The notes: generated from the sequence alone by a model not told the origin. Positions 33,403-45,954 are shown, numbered from the stretch's first letter. The stretch is 64,000 nucleotides of DNA from Sternotherus odoratus (GCA_032164245.1 JAVMKO010000006.1:3301001-3365000); one strand, 5' to 3'. Made by a program: numbers and translations.

Positions 33403-36221
33403 ACTCTGCTTTCAGTGATTCATTTCCACATCCCCTTGCTTGAGTCACACACGAGGAAACATGTAAATACTGTGAATCTAACTCTGAGCTCACTTAAGCT
33501 GGTTTTGCACCAGTGTAACTCATTAGACTTCGCTGGAGTTGTCCCTGATTTACGCTGATATAAGTGACAGCTGAGTCATTCCCTGTACATTTTTCTAGCA
33601 AACGTCACTGTTTTTTTTTCTTTCTAATTTGAAAGCAATCTCTGTCCCTATCCTCCACTTGGAACAAAAGGTCACAAGCAGAGTTCAGTTGTGATCAGGA
33701 AAAGAGATTCCACCATTTTTTTATTACGACTAATTATGCCTTGAGGGCCAGAAGTCAAAAAAGGAATACATAAAGCTTTTTCAGCTTGTAAATGAGGTAT
33801 ACATTTAAAACCATGATTCATCCCCCCCCCCCCCCTTGCAAGCCAGGAAGAATAAACATCAGACCTCTCTTTAGACCTAAAATATGCAGATTTTTAATTC
33901 TGGAAATATGTTCAAAAATTCTAATTCCCAATGTTCTCCTTAAACTGTCATAGAGCGCCTTTCAGATTTTCAGTTCTGATTTAATTTTTATTATCTGGAA
34001 ATATGATTTTGAAAATATTGTTGAAGTTGAGCTTGCAGACCTAGAAGTCACAAAAGCAACACAACATGCAGAACAACTTTGGCATTGTGTATCCTCATTG
34101 GAGCAGATATATGACTGTCATAGTTGAATGGGGAGGGTCCCTGACCCAGAGTCCTGGTTCAGCCAGTGCACCGGCCGGGTCCAGTCCCCCTCAGAATCAG
34201 CTGCTGCTATTGCGTATGATTCTCCTTAAACCCTTGACATTGTGACACCATGCAGCCCCCTCCAACCCCTCCACACATTTTGTATCGTGGTTTTTCTCCA
34301 TCAGTTCCCACACAAGTCCACAGACCAATGCTCACCTCTTTACAGCAGCAATTGTTAGTGAGGTACTGGCTCGTACTATCTATCCTGCAGCAAATCTTGG
34401 TGCCAGACATGGGGGCCAAGGGTGAAAACCTCCATGGCCACATCCAGGATGCTCCTACTATCCACATTCTTTGTCCTTTGCCCTTCTACTCCGGTGCTCT
34501 TCCATAGTCCTATGGACCCGTCCTCTCCTCTCTTCACTCTCCCCTCCTAGAGACCCAGTAGTAAGACCGGAGAGAGAGATCAGCTGTGAAACTCAGAAGT
34601 GTTCCAATCCCTCTCCTCCTCTTTCTGACGATCACCAGCAAATTTCTCAGCCTTACGGAAGCTTGGAGACATTGGCTTGGGAACTCTAGGTAGTAAAGCC
34701 AATTATCTACCGTTATGGCCCAAGTTAATGTGTCAAGGTTGTGATGAAATGGTCAACTTGAGGCATCAACTACAGTCAACCCAATCCCTCCCCTCTTCTT
34801 CCCCATGCAAAAAGTGTGTTTTCAAAATATATTGTTCCTCTATTGCCAAAAAAAAAAAAGAGATTAAAAGTCAGTTTTTCCCCAAAGGCCACACTTGTTT
34901 TTCAAGAAAGATAAAAGAGATGAAAGATGAAAGAGTCACTGGGCAGCCTTGTTCATGAAAAAGTGTAATAGGCATTTCTCACTTCTTTCTGTTGTGGCCC
35001 AGCTACCTTCTCTATGAAGTGGAGATGAAATTATTTCTCAGATTCTCTCTCCATGTTCCCTGGCCTCCCATTTAGAGATAAAGATTATATTTTCTGGGCT
35101 TTATCATCATGACTCTGTAGGCTTTTGTCTTCCACAAAGGATACATCTTCCTGAAGTTTAACAGCTCTTTATAGCCTGTCAGGGTCCTAATACAATGTGC
35201 ATGTGACACAGTAATAGTTTATTGCATAATGGCCGAGCCACTCTTGGAATGTCTTTTGCCTCTAAAAGAACTCTTCAGGCTCAGCCAGGGGAAGATTCTT
35301 CTAGTTTATTTTTTTGAGGTCAGGACAAGTCATGTACTAGATGCTTGTTTCCTTTTCGGGGGATATCATAATTGCAAAATGTACTTAAAAGAGAGATTTT
35401 TTTTTCATTCTCCATATCCTTTTTTACCTTGATTACAGCTACATAATTGTCCTGTATTTTCCTGATAATAAATAATCTCTTTTGTGTTCATTTTGATGGG
35501 CCCAGAGACGGAAAGGTGTTCACTGTGTTCAGTGCAAAACAGTTGTTTGCTGCTTCATGTTGTGTGCAAGGGGAGGTTTCCTGAGACATCACATCAAGTT
35601 CTGGCCCTTGACATTTTATTTACATACTGAGTATCTTGATATGGCATCCTGAGCCATTCTGGGCCAGTTTGTGAATCATGTTGCCCTGTTCAACCTGGTG
35701 ACTCACAGGAATATTTCTTTACTTGTCCCTCTTGGTAGAACGACTTTGTCCTTCACTACACCTGGTCTGTTCTGAGTCCTAAATAGTTTGGCATGAATTA
35801 CTGGCTGTTTGTTTGCTCCTATTTATAATGTGTAAATTATTCTACCTGGGCTGCATGACTAGCTTCTATACAGCATCATTTTGTGGCTTCAGATCCCAGC
35901 TTCTACCTGATCTCATTGTTAAGTGTCTCAATTATTTCTACAGCAAATATTATTCTCTTCTGTTGGTGTGTGTCTTTTTCTTCTAGTGGGCAATCTAAGA
36001 GAGCACGCGTATTACTGGTAAGGGTTGAATGGAGTATAAATGCCTTTTCTGCAGTAATGGGATTCTAATGTAGCAGATGCTTTTCTTAAAGGTTTATTAA
36101 GTGGTACCTGAAAAGGTTTGTGATCAGGCTGTGCAGCTTCTCTGTGAAATAAATATAGATTACGTTTCCTTGCAGTATAAACCACTGTTAGTAGCTCTTC
36201 TGTCTGGGCAGAATTCAGAGA
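33403..36221. other. Unassigned stretch
   Basis: A 14-bp C-run lies at 33822-33835 and an A-run near 34849. Otherwise no array, terminus or coding domain is seen. Confidence 0.4.
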
Positions 36222-36462
36222 GCTAGTTGTGTGGCTACTGAACAACCTTGTTTCATTAGGCTACTAGTGCATACTATTGCAAATAGCCATACTAGTTGTG
36301 TGGCTACTGAACAACCTTGTTGCACTAGGCACCTTGTTGCACTAGGTGCCGGGTTCTGAACTGGCAGGCCCAGAGGTGCCGGGTTCTGAGCCGCTGGGCC
36401 CAGAGGTGCTGGGCTCTGAACTGCCAGGCCCGGTGGTGCCGGGGCTCTGAACTGGCGCTCCC
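36222..36462. repeat. Two local duplications: ~34-bp direct repeat and 30-bp x 4 tandem array
   Basis: CTAGTTGTGTGGCTACTGAA and its continuation to CCTTGTT occur at about 36222 and 36292. Four imperfect 30-bp units follow from about 36346, with anchors GGTGCCGGGTTCTGAACTGG, GGTGCCGGGTTCTGAGCC, GGTGCTGGGCTCTGAACTG and GGTGCCGGGGCTCTGAACTG. As 30 is a multiple of three, the minus strand reads a ten-residue repeat of type QNPAPLGxxV in a 131-codon open frame (36215-36610). No other evidence that it is a gene. Confidence 0.75.
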
Positions 36463-38165
36463 CCGGGTTTAAGGGGATGTATGCCTGCAAGTGGTAGTGG
36501 AATGTCACAGGCTGACCTGATCCCGAATGGTGGTGAACAAAATCAATAGGCACATTTAACCCTCCGAAGGCAGTAGCAGCTTCAGCCAGCGCCATTGCAA
36601 TTACCCTCATGTCTGGCAGCTGCTGCTCACCTTCTCTCTTGAATTCATCGGGTTATTTTTCTGCTGCACCTTCTTTGATGAGCAGGTTTTGTCGTCCGTG
36701 CTATTTACTCTGAGCACTGACTAGGCCCCAACTGTTGCTCTGTATCTCCCCTGAGGAATGGTAGCTTTGTTTTTCTGGGCTCCTCCAGGTCACAGTTGCC
36801 TTTGCTATCCATTTGGACTCAAGATACTCCTCTCTGAAAGTCTATGCCTGGAATGGCAGTTCCGGTGACTTCTTTTGCTCATCAAATGCCTACTGCCTGA
36901 TGGCTACTCAGATCTGCTGCTCCTCGGAGTGGACTTTCTTTCCAGCATTTGCCTTTCCTGCTGACTACACGTCTCGAGGAAACTGACCTCTGTACTGGCT
37001 AATGCTAGTTGATTATGCTACATATCCAAACACTTATTTGAACCCATTAATTCTTTTTTCATCATCACAAAGTCTCTTGCTGAAGACAAGACAGGCATAA
37101 ATTGGTCTTGTGGTTTTACAATAGCAAATTGTAACAATAAAAAAATCATTACACAGTTATTGGATGTGTCTAGGGCCACTGGTGGGCAATTGCTTGTCTT
37201 ATTAACCACATTAATATCCTTTATGTAACAAATTTCAATTTTAGCAGCGGCACTTTATATACAGCATACAAAGGAAGCTGATGAGGCAATAAAAGGAAAG
37301 AGAAGGTGTGGGCTTTAAGAAACAATCCCACACCGAGCTTTCTAACCTACCCAAACTAGCCAGTGGCTTATGCAGTGCAGAAACCTGAGTCTGACCTGTT
37401 GAATTTGCCAGATTTCTCACTCAGATGTCCAAATAATTTTAAAATACTAAAACCGAGATGTATCACAGCCTCCCTTCCTATTCCTCAGCCACCACCCAGA
37501 GAGTGATCCACAGTCATCAGAATTTGCTTTGCTACCCAGAAGTTTTGAGCTGCAGAGAGGAACAAGAGTCAAAAGAAATATAAATGCAATTTTGTCTGGT
37601 TAATTTTTTTTTAAAGAGTAGGTATGGAATGGAAATACTGTAAAAGAAAAGCCTTCTCCTTCGACCATCTTGTTCCATTTTTTATCTAGCGTTGATGTTT
37701 TTTTGCTTCTCTTTGCTGGCTTGTTTCAGACATCTACCTCAACTTGCTCAGTGAATTCATCACTTTGGTTTGGGGTCATTCATCTCTGCTTTTCCTCCAA
37801 AAGTTAATACATGTTTAATAGCTGGGTAATGTGCAAGACAGAAATATTTGACACACTTTTGAAAGGCATTAGAATAATGTCCTTCCAAATTTACCTAAAG
37901 CTACATCTCTCATTTGTAAGGTGCTCAATGATCTTTCAATGATCGGTCTAATGTGCTTGTAAAGTTCATTATCATCTTTGGGAGGGATATAAACCCATCT
38001 TTGGCACATTAATCAACAACTTATGGAGAGGAAATAAGGTAGAACCTTCTCTTAGGGACTGGTTAGTCCATAACTGCCTGCTGCAGGCCTTCTTGTACCT
38101 TCCTCTGAAGCACAGACATAAATAATAAATATTATCTTATTACAGTTATATAATAAATGTATATC
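36463..38165. other. Unassigned stretch
   Basis: AT-rich non-coding DNA. No family recognised. Confidence 0.4.
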
Positions 38166-39995
38166 AGGCAGGTCAAAACACAACTGGAGTTGCAGCTAGC
38201 AAGGGATGTGAAGGGAACAAGAAGGATTTCTACAGGTATGTTAGCAACAAGAAAAAGGTCAGGGAAAGTGTGGGAACATTAATGAATGGGGGGGAGGCAA
38301 CCTAGTGACAGATGATTTGGAAAAAGCTGAAGTACTCACTGTTCTTGCCTTGGTCTCCAAAAACAAGGGCAGCTCCCAGACTGCTGAATTGGGCAACACA
38401 GCACAGGGAGGAGGTGATCAGCCCTCAGTGGTAAAAGAACAGATTAAGGACTATTTAGAAAAGCTGGCCGAGCACAACTCTATGGGGCTGGATCTAATGA
38501 ATCTGAGGGATTTGGCTGATGTGATTGCAGAGCCATTGGTGATTATCTCTGAAAACTCGTGGTGTTTGGGAGAGGTCACAGACGACTGGAAAAAGGCAAA
38601 TATAGTGCCCATCTTTAAAAAAGGGAAGAAGGAGAACCTGGGACCTACAGACAGGTCAGTCTCACCTCACTCCCTGGAAAAATCATGGAATAGGTCCTCA
38701 AGGAATCCATTTTGAAGCACTTGGAGGAGAGGAAAGTGATCAGGAATAGTCAGCATGGATTCACCAAGGAAAAGTCATGCCTGACTAACCTAATTGCCTT
38801 CTATGATGAGATCACTGGCTCTGTGGATATGGGGAATGCAATTGACATGATAAATCTCGACTTTAGCAAAGCTTTTGACTCGGTCTCCCACGGTATACTT
38901 GCCAGCAACTTAAGAAGTACAGATTGGATGATTGGACTATAAGGTGGATAGAAAGCTGGCTAGATCCTTGGGCTCAAAGGGTTGTATTCAGCGGATCGAT
39001 GCCTATTTGGCAGCCGGTATCAAGCGGCATGCCCCAAGGGTTGGTCCTGGGTCCGGTTTTGTTCAATATCTTTATTAATGATCTGGATGATGGGATGGAT
39101 TACACCCTCAGCAAGCTCATGGATGACAATAAGATGGGGGGAGAGGTAGATACACTGGAGGGTAGGGATAGGGTCCAGAGTAACCTAGAGAAATTGGAGG
39201 ATTGGGCCAAAACAAATCTGATGAGGTTCAGCTAGGACAGACACAGAGTCCTTCACTTAGGACTGAAGAATCCCATGCACTGCTACACACTGGGGACTGA
39301 CTGACTAAACAGCAGTCCTGCATAAAAATACCTAGCGATTACAGTGGATGAGAAGCTGGATGTCAGTCAACAGTGTGCCCTTGTTGCCAAGAAGACTAAT
39401 AGCATATTGGGCTGCATTAGTAGGAGCATTGCCAGCAGATCAAGGGACGTGATTATTCTCCTCTATTCAGCACTGGTGAGACCACATCTGGAGTACTGCA
39501 TCCAGTTTTGGGGCCCCCACTACAGAAAGGATGTGGAAAAATTGGCGAGAGTCCAGCAGAGGGCAACGGAAATTATTAGGGGGCTGGAGCACATGACTTA
39601 TGAGGAGAGGCTGAGGGTACTGGGCTTGTTTAATCTGCAGAAGAGAAAAGTGAGGGGGGATTTGATAGCAGCCTTCAACTACCTGAAGGGGGTTCCAAAG
39701 AGGATGGATCTAGGCTGTTCTCAGTGATGGCAGATGACAGAACATGGAGTAATGGTCTCAAGTTGCAGTGGGGGAGGACTAGATTGGATATTAGGAAGCA
39801 CTATTTCACTAGGAAGCTGGTGAAGCACTGGAATGGGTTCCCTAGGGAGGTGGTGGAATCTCCTTCCTTAGAGGTTTTTAAGGCCCAGCTTGACAAAGCC
39901 CTGGCTGGGATGATTTAGTTGGTTGGTCCTGCTTTGAGCAGGGGGTTGGACTAGATACCTCCTGCGGTCCCTTCCCACCCTGATCTTCTATGATT
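38166..39995 (+). mobile_element. CR1 LINE, 5' truncated (about 1.8 kb)
   Basis: Largest LINE copy in the window. It covers most of the ORF2 RT domain, the C-terminal domain and the 3' UTR, ending TTCTATGATTCT. Its last 620 bp match the CR1 at 4.09 kb, and the last ~80 bp match the tail of the Cry SINE. The 5' end is within the RT N-terminal region. No clear target duplication found. Confidence 0.85.
38305..39918 (+). pseudogene. CR1 ORF2 reverse transcriptase, multiply frameshifted
   Basis: Five successive frames read as one LINE protein. 38305-38715 covers the RT entry region (DDWKKANIVPIFKKGKKEN). 38712-38942 has RT motifs (SQHGFTKEKSCLTNLIAFYD, then LDFSKAFDSVSHGIL with the first catalytic Asp). 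38924-39235 has GMPQGLVLGPVLFNIFIND. 39344-39727 and 39724-39918 are the C-terminal region ([29 protein letters not shown]). The catalytic FADD box reads LMDD, so F and A are lost although both aspartates remain. Neighbouring frames overlap by a few bases, so single-base indels are likely. Non-functional. Confidence 0.85.
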
Positions 39996-40002
39996 CTATC
40001 CA

Positions 40003-40290
40003 CCGTGGGGCCCCAATGGAGATCAGAGCCCCATTGTGCTAGGCACTAAACACACACAGCAAGAGTCTGTGCCCCAAACTTTGCCAATCTAAATTAATAA
40101 AACAAACCACAGAGGTGGCAAAGGGAGTGTTATTATCCCCATTGTACAGATGGGGAATTGAGCCAGAGAGAGACTAAGTGACTTGCCCCAGAGCACACAG
40201 GAAGTCTGTTGCACAGCAGGGCACTGAATCCAGATTCTCTTGGTCCCATTTACAAAACCATCCTTCTTCTCAAATTTAGGCCATTGGATT
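40003..40290 (-). mobile_element. Old L3/MIR-like composite repeat
   Basis: GAGCCCCATTGTGCTAGGCA, then CCCATTGTACAGATGGGGAA, GACTTGCCCCAGAGCACACA and GCACTGAATCCAGATTCTC are the complement order of an amniote MIR-like SINE. The same two blocks occur at 45.96 and 46.77 kb. Confidence 0.55.
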
Positions 40291-41146
40291 AGCTGGACCA
40301 TGAGTCTGATCTAAGATGGCGATTCCTATACTCAGTTCACTGCAATGTTTTTATTCCTCAGGGAGTCTGGAGGTGGGAAATAGGGGGTCATTGACTTCAT
40401 AATCTAGGGCTCTCAAATGTCAGCTTCCACCCCAGTTTAAAAAACAAAGTTATAAAAGAAAAGAAAATGTGTTATTTGATTAATATCCCAAATCCATCCT
40501 ATCTGAGTACCCTTGCCAGGCAGCTTTCAAATGGGCAGTTATCTGTCACTAAAGGAATCGAATACCTAATAGTTATTGCTGTTCAGTATGTATATTATTG
40601 GGTAAAGTACATGGTCACATCCGTGGCTTTAAGGCATGCAAGAATTCAGAGCAGCCCTGCCATTCCAGAAGAGGAACTCGAGTGGTGCAGCTGACTCCTC
40701 ACATGTACAGTCGAAGCTGACACTCGTTAGTTCCGATAACCCCGGGGGAGCCACCCTCAGCCTAGGGAAGAAGCAGAGCGACATTCGCTTCTGAAAACTC
40801 TCCTCAACGTCAGGGGCGTAAATAGCAGTGACTCCAAGTATACAGCGCTCAGGGTCATTAGGGTTGTCAGAACATTCGCACATACGCTCCCTTGCTCTAG
40901 GTGCGAGGCTCTTAAGGGAAATTATTGCAATGATGAGTTCTCCGGAGGAACACAAATATAAACAGAGGATATTTCTACCTGTGGTGCTCTGGGAAGAGCC
41001 CCACCTAGGAAGCCTTAAATGTGGCGGTGTTATATAGGTATGGCCATTATTAGTAGGACTGTCTGAATTCTCCATTGGTCCTTCGCCCTGGATGAATACA
41101 GAACTACAGCTTTGGATCACTGGCCCGGCAGTGAGATTGAATAAAC
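40291..41146. other. Unassigned stretch
   Basis: A 163-codon open frame on the minus strand (40629-41120) shows no domain I recognise. It is probably chance. Confidence 0.4.
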
Positions 41147-41159
41147 CATGTGTTCTTTG

Positions 41160-41245
41160 GTAACAAAGAGTCCTGTGGCACCTTAAAGACTAACTAAAGT
41201 ATTGAAGCATAAGCTTTCGTGGGCTAATACCCACTTCGTCGGATG
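41160..41245 (-). mobile_element. Short Penelope-type terminal insertion, 13-bp target duplication
   Basis: CATGTGTTCTTTG flanks it (41147-41159 and 41246-41258). Minus strand starts CATCCGACGAAGTGGG, then CCCACGAAAGCTTATGC and ends GACTCTTTGTTAC, so it consists of little more than the ribozyme-like module. Confidence 0.8.
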
Positions 41246-41258
41246 CATGTGTTCTTTG

Positions 41259-42009
41259 TTATCTTGTGTCCAATGCTGTCAGTGGCCAGGGTGCAGAACT
41301 CCCCTGGAGCCACACACAGCCTCTTCCGTTTGCTCCTCTTTAAGAATTGTCCTTTCCTGGTGTGAGGAAACCTGCTTACACCTGCCAATATTCCGCACTA
41401 TTATTCTTGCACGTTCCAGCTGCTGCTCCCCATCTAAATAATTTTATTGCTGGATCTACATTGCAGTGAACAGCTGTGGAAAGCCGTGACAGGGGAGTTT
41501 TAACTGTGTCAGCTAGTGGTTACCTTATGTGCAGACGTATGAAGGTTTTAATCCCTGATTTTATGTGTTAAATTCCAGAAAATGTAACGGCGTGGGAGGG
41601 GTGTGTACATGCACCGGCACTAAACATAAAAACAACACAACTCCTTCTGCAAACAGGACCTGTTCTTGAGCCATGAGCCACTTCATGCTTTCAGGCTTTC
41701 AGTATGCACCCCACCCACTATGGAGGAATTATATCAAGGACGTCAGAGAGATGGAGGCGGCCTGTCTGCAGAAAGGAAAATTTCACCGACATGAAATGTG
41801 CTGGGTATTTTACAGACATAGAACAAAGACCGGCTCTTAACCCAAGCCGCTTGTAGGCTGAGCAGGAGTTTAACTCTAACTCATGCTTTCCACATGGAAG
41901 CATTCTTCCTGTAGATGAAGTTTACTGTTATGCTACAGATCAATTAATAATAAACATTGACGATCAGGCCTTTTTATTCTTACTAAAAGTTCCATTTGGA
42001 ATTGTTTTG
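41259..42009. other. Unassigned stretch
   Basis: Nothing recognised. Confidence 0.4.
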
Positions 42010-42320
42010 ATTTTCACTGCACAAAAAAACAAACATGTTTTTTTCAACAACTGAACCCCAGAAAAACTTTAGCTGATTAGGCAAAAATGGGGTTTTACTG
42101 AAGATTTTTGGTGATCTGCCGTGAAATTTTCAGTTGATAAAACCCACAGCAGAGTCATGTCTTTGGAGTTTTTTTAATGAAATACCTGATTTTTTTGGGT
42201 GGAGGGAGGGATTGTTGCTGTTTTGAAACTAGACATTTCCTGAGAATTTCCGTTTGGAAGAAAAATCAATTTTTCACCCGACATTTCAGGTGAGATTTTG
42301 TGCCAGGTCTAATAATAATG
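42010..42320. repeat. Old AT-rich dispersed repeat
   Basis: CAAAAATGGGGTTTTACTGA, CTAGACATTTCCTGAGAA and AAATCAATTTTTCACCCG; similar style to 30.2, 51.5 and 58.8 kb. Confidence 0.4.
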
Positions 42321-43009
42321 ATTTAATTAATAAAACGAGCTACAGAGAGTGTGACCTGGCGAATGCTCTCAGTGCCACTGTAAAGCCAACCAGCACCATA
42401 CAGAGGGAGAAAGTAACACAGTAAATCAGTCGGAGAGGCGGAATGAAATTACTGGAGTTCCCGGCTCGTTTTCCCCATTCTCAGTCCGTTTGACCACATT
42501 ACCCTTATAATATTAGCATTATGTTTATTCATATATGTTTGCTGTGGGTCACAGTATGTTATTAGCTTTTAATGAAAAAAGTGCTTGCCATCTATTTAGC
42601 TATACATTCATTAAGAGAGCATTAAGCATTTGCTACTGCGTAGCCAGCTGCTCACTGAGAAACTGAAGCTGTTGTAAGTAAGTCTTAACTATCCTGTTCT
42701 TTGCATTTATTTTCAAAACAACCATTTATTTCTCAAGAGAATATCAGTTATTCTCTCTCTACAGTTTCTCTTTGTGTGCAGGGAATATATAATTTTAGAT
42801 GTGATATCTTGGAAAAGAGTAAATCTTATAATTGACAAACACCGCAATACCTGTACAACGTTCCATGCAAAATAAATTGCTTTAAAAGATGGAGATCAAC
42901 GGTAACAATGATTTCAAAGTCTGTAAAGTATGAATATTTCATGGGTTATGATTGGAGATCTGGAATGTTTATTTGAAAGGGACACCGAGAAGTAGTTTAG
43001 GCTAATCTT

Positions 43010-43240
43010 GCTCTGTCTTAACTAAGGATTTTGATCCAGAATAGGATTAAAGTGGATTAACAATTCTTGATGAACTCCATGTGTGGATGATCTTATTCTG
43101 GAAAGAGATTACTTTATTCCAAATTAGTTTAGTCCACTTTTGGATTGAGTTCATTCAGAATAAGGCATTCTTGTTCTGGAATAAAAGCATCCACACATGG
43201 AGTTAACCAGGAATAATTCCCCATGTAGAGAAGCCCTAAT
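43010..43240. mobile_element. Fold-back MITE
   Basis: Inverted arms at 43073-43103 and 43174-43204 (CTCCATGTGTGGATGATC against its near complement CATCCACACATGGAG, with TTATTCTGGAA against TTCTGGAATAA). Outer ends uncertain. This is the typical layout of old amniote MITEs. Confidence 0.6.
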
Positions 43241-43469
43241 TCTTGAAATTGCCAGTGAAGGTCCAGTCAAGCTGCCTGCACATGAGTTTTGTAGGCACCA
43301 CGGCAAGGGAGGGATGTGAAAGAGAACAATGATTTGTCTTTGTGATGTTTATGGGGATCTCCTCCCAAGCACGAGGGGCAGCAATGTAACCAGTGGGTGA
43401 TGGAGCCTGGCATGGACTGATAAGAGGTGTGAATTGACCTTTCAATACTCAATGAGATATTTCCTACAT

Positions 43470-43668
43470 TCCTAGACTCTAAAGTCAGAAAGGATCACTG
43501 TGAGCAGCAGTCTGACCTCCTGTATAACACAGGCCAGAGAACTGCCCCAATAATTCCTAGAACCAACCTTTTAAAAAAAAATCATCAGTTGTTTGACCAA
43601 AAAATGGACAGTGGTGGAGAATGCACCACACCCCTTGGTAAATTGTTCCACTAGTTAATATCTCCAAT
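43470..43668. mobile_element. CR1-like segment
   Basis: CTAAAGTCAGAAAGGATCAC and CTGACCTCCTGTATAACACA resemble the segment near 32.09 kb. Orientation not settled. Confidence 0.35.
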
Positions 43669-43677
43669 GGATGATAG

Positions 43678-43928
43678 GTAGGGTTTGATATATATATATA
43701 TGGAGATATACCAATCTCCTAGAACTGGAAAGACCTTGAAGGTCATCAAGTCCAGTCCCCTGCCTACACTAGCAGGATCCCCCTGCCTACACTAGCAGGA
43801 TCGAGTACTGTCCCCTGACAGATTTTTTGCCCCAGATCCCTAAATGGCCCCCTCAAGGATTGAACTCACAACCCTGGGTTTAGCAGGCCAACGCTCAAAC
43901 CACTGAGCTATCCCCCCACCCCCGGATA
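43678..43928 (-). mobile_element. Cry-type turtle SINE, with internal 22-bp duplication
   Basis: On the minus strand the A-box-like TAGCTCAGTGG (plus 43900-43910) and B-box GGTTGTGAGTTCAATCC (plus 43857-43873) are intact. The tail reaches an AT microsatellite near 43.69 kb. GGATGATAG at 43669-43677 and 43929-43937 is a plausible target duplication. CCCTGCCTACACTAGCAGG plus ATC is present twice (43758-43779 and 43781-43802). Confidence 0.85.
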
Positions 43929-44480
43929 GGATGATAGCTATTTGAGAAGATGTCCAGGTTACAGGCTGGATGGTGTTGGTGCCCACAGTGATCAAGAAAT
44001 AGGTAGTGGGGAGGGTTTGGGAAGTTTAAGAGATCTGTTTTAGCCATGTTGAGTTTTATCTGGCAGCTAGACATAAACAAGAGATATTCGAGAGACGCTG
44101 AGATTTGAGTTTGGACAGAAGGAGACGAGGCTAAAGCAGAGTGAGAGATCTGTGCATCATCAGCATAGAGATGGTAGCTGAATTTTTGTTTGCAGACAGG
44201 ATTATCCAGAGATAAGGTGGAGAAGAGAAGGGGACCAAGGAGAGGGCCCTGTGGAACCCCCACAAAAAGCTGGAGTGATATGAGGGGATCCTCCGAAGGG
44301 CACACAGAAGGAGCGACTAGAGATACAGGAGAAAACCAGGAGAGAAGAGAGACACAGGAGCCAAGGGAGGACAAGATTTCAAGAAGAAGAGCATGATCAA
44401 TGGTGTTGAAGGCAGCTGAGTGGTCAAGGAGTATGAGGATGGCGTATGCTCCCTGCAGAACCCAATAGGCTCTCTGTGGG
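43929..44480 (-). pseudogene. L2-type LINE reverse transcriptase fragment
   Basis: Minus strand: LDHSAAFNTIDHALLLEIL near 44.42 kb (first catalytic region, with Asp replaced by Asn in AFN), then GVPQGPLLGPLLFS and YHLYADDAQISHS with an intact DD pair (44.2-44.27 kb), and QIKLNMAKTDLL. Motif wording (SAAFxTxDH, CYADDTQ-type) fits L2 rather than CR1. Its downstream end is bounded by the SINE. A frame change is needed upstream of 44374. Confidence 0.7.
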
Positions 44481-44709
44481 CTTGATTTTCCTCTCAGCTA
44501 TACCAATGGAACTCTGGGGCAGGAAAGTCAAAGGTGGAGGAGAGTGAAGCATGGAGAAAATCAACAAAAATAGAGATGGAAGAAAAGGGGAGAGAGGGTA
44601 GGGAGGAGAGGTCAGAGAGCAGATGAGCAGTAATGCCTCAGGGTAATGTTAGCTAATCCGTGATGTCTAGTTCTGTGATGTATTTTCCAGAAGTACCACA
44701 TTGAAGGGT

Positions 44710-44914
44710 CAGAGAGGTAGCCGTGTTAGTCTGGAATAGCAGAGGTAACAAAGTCCTGTGACACCTTAAAGACTAACTATAAAATTTTGAAGCATAAGCT
44801 TTCGTGGGCTAATACCCACTTCACTGCTTGCATCCGACGAAGTGGGTATTAGCCCATGAAAGCTTATGCTTCAAAACTTTATAGTTAGTCTTTAAGGTGC
44901 CACAGGACTTTGTT
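44710..44914. mobile_element. Palindromic Penelope terminal insertion, 12-bp target duplication
   Basis: ACATTGAAGGGT flanks it (44698-44709 and 44915-44926). Left arm about 44741-44822 (AGGTAACAAAGTCCTGTG to CCCACTTC) and right arm 44836-44914 (CGACGAAGTGGG to CTTTGTT) are complementary with a short spacer. Here the left arm keeps the full terminus (GAGGTAGCCGTGTTAGTCTG). This is the mirror image of the 20.9 kb insertion, where the right arm keeps it. Confidence 0.8.
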
Positions 44915-44926
44915 ACATTGAAGGGT

Positions 44927-45954
44927 GATATTTTTAGGAAGGATAACAGCTAACACGATGGTGCTTATCTGTGCAGCTATGCACCTGGTACAAAGCCCAC
45001 TTAAGTCAAAAGAATCTTTCCATTGACTTGGACAGACATGAGGTGAGGAAGGCCTAATACTAATGGATTTCAAACCCCCCCCCCCCCCAGGCTTAAAGGC
45101 AACTGATCTTCCCCCAGGCTGTTCACCTAGCCCTGAAAACACTTGAGGTTAAGAGTGACTCACTGAAGTCGCTGGAACTAGTCATGTCAGTGAAGTTATA
45201 CATGGGGTAAGTGAGATCAGGGCTCAGTCTGTAACCAAGAGAAGGAAAATAACCTTGCCTTTACAGCATTCTAAGACTGTCCATAAATAATACTTCCAAA
45301 TGTTTCATGCCATCCAGTTATATTGATCTTAATTTCTTATGAGATCAAGGTTAAAAAAAATAAGTATAAAACAGATGTGGGAGAATAGGGTGTTTTTAAA
45401 AGATGGTTGATCATCAAAAGCTTCCTTTATTTATATTTAATTGCTGTAATAAATGCAGGACTGCCAGACTGGAAATAGTAAGTATCTTTCTACATCTTCA
45501 GTCTGAATTGCCTAAGTACCCTCAGAAATGACATTTTTCATCGTGCAGTGCTTTGCTTGGCAAAAATGTTAAAATAAATAAATGTGTTATGCCAGATAGT
45601 GTCATTAACTGTCATAAATCATCAGGCTTCCTGGCTGAGAAGTAAGAGCAGTAGGTAATATTCCATAACTCTCGTTTATAAAAGGCTGTAAATTCTATTA
45701 GTCTCTTGTAAATGACTCTATTGACACAAAAGACTTGGAGTGTAAAATAAAGAAAATAAGACTAATAGATGGCAGAGCAAGCCCTAAAGAGTCGTAAAAT
45801 GGCAAAGGAGTTCACGTGTCGGTTAGACCTTCCAAAGCTGAAAAATAGCACTGGATTAAATTTCATTTCTCAGTCCTTTGCTTTAGCCAGTGTTAAATGA
45901 CCTCTCATTCTTCCAGAACACGTGTATTTAATACAAACCGTTACTATTCGTGAC
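44927..45954. other. Unassigned stretch
   Basis: A C-run at 45075-45088. Otherwise AT-rich non-coding DNA. Confidence 0.4.

Noticed and set aside
40629..41120. 163-codon minus-strand open frame
   Set aside because: No recognisable domain, no splice context, and composition is ordinary.
43857..43915. tRNA gene on the minus strand
   Set aside because: Same reason: SINE head, continuing into a SINE body and tail.
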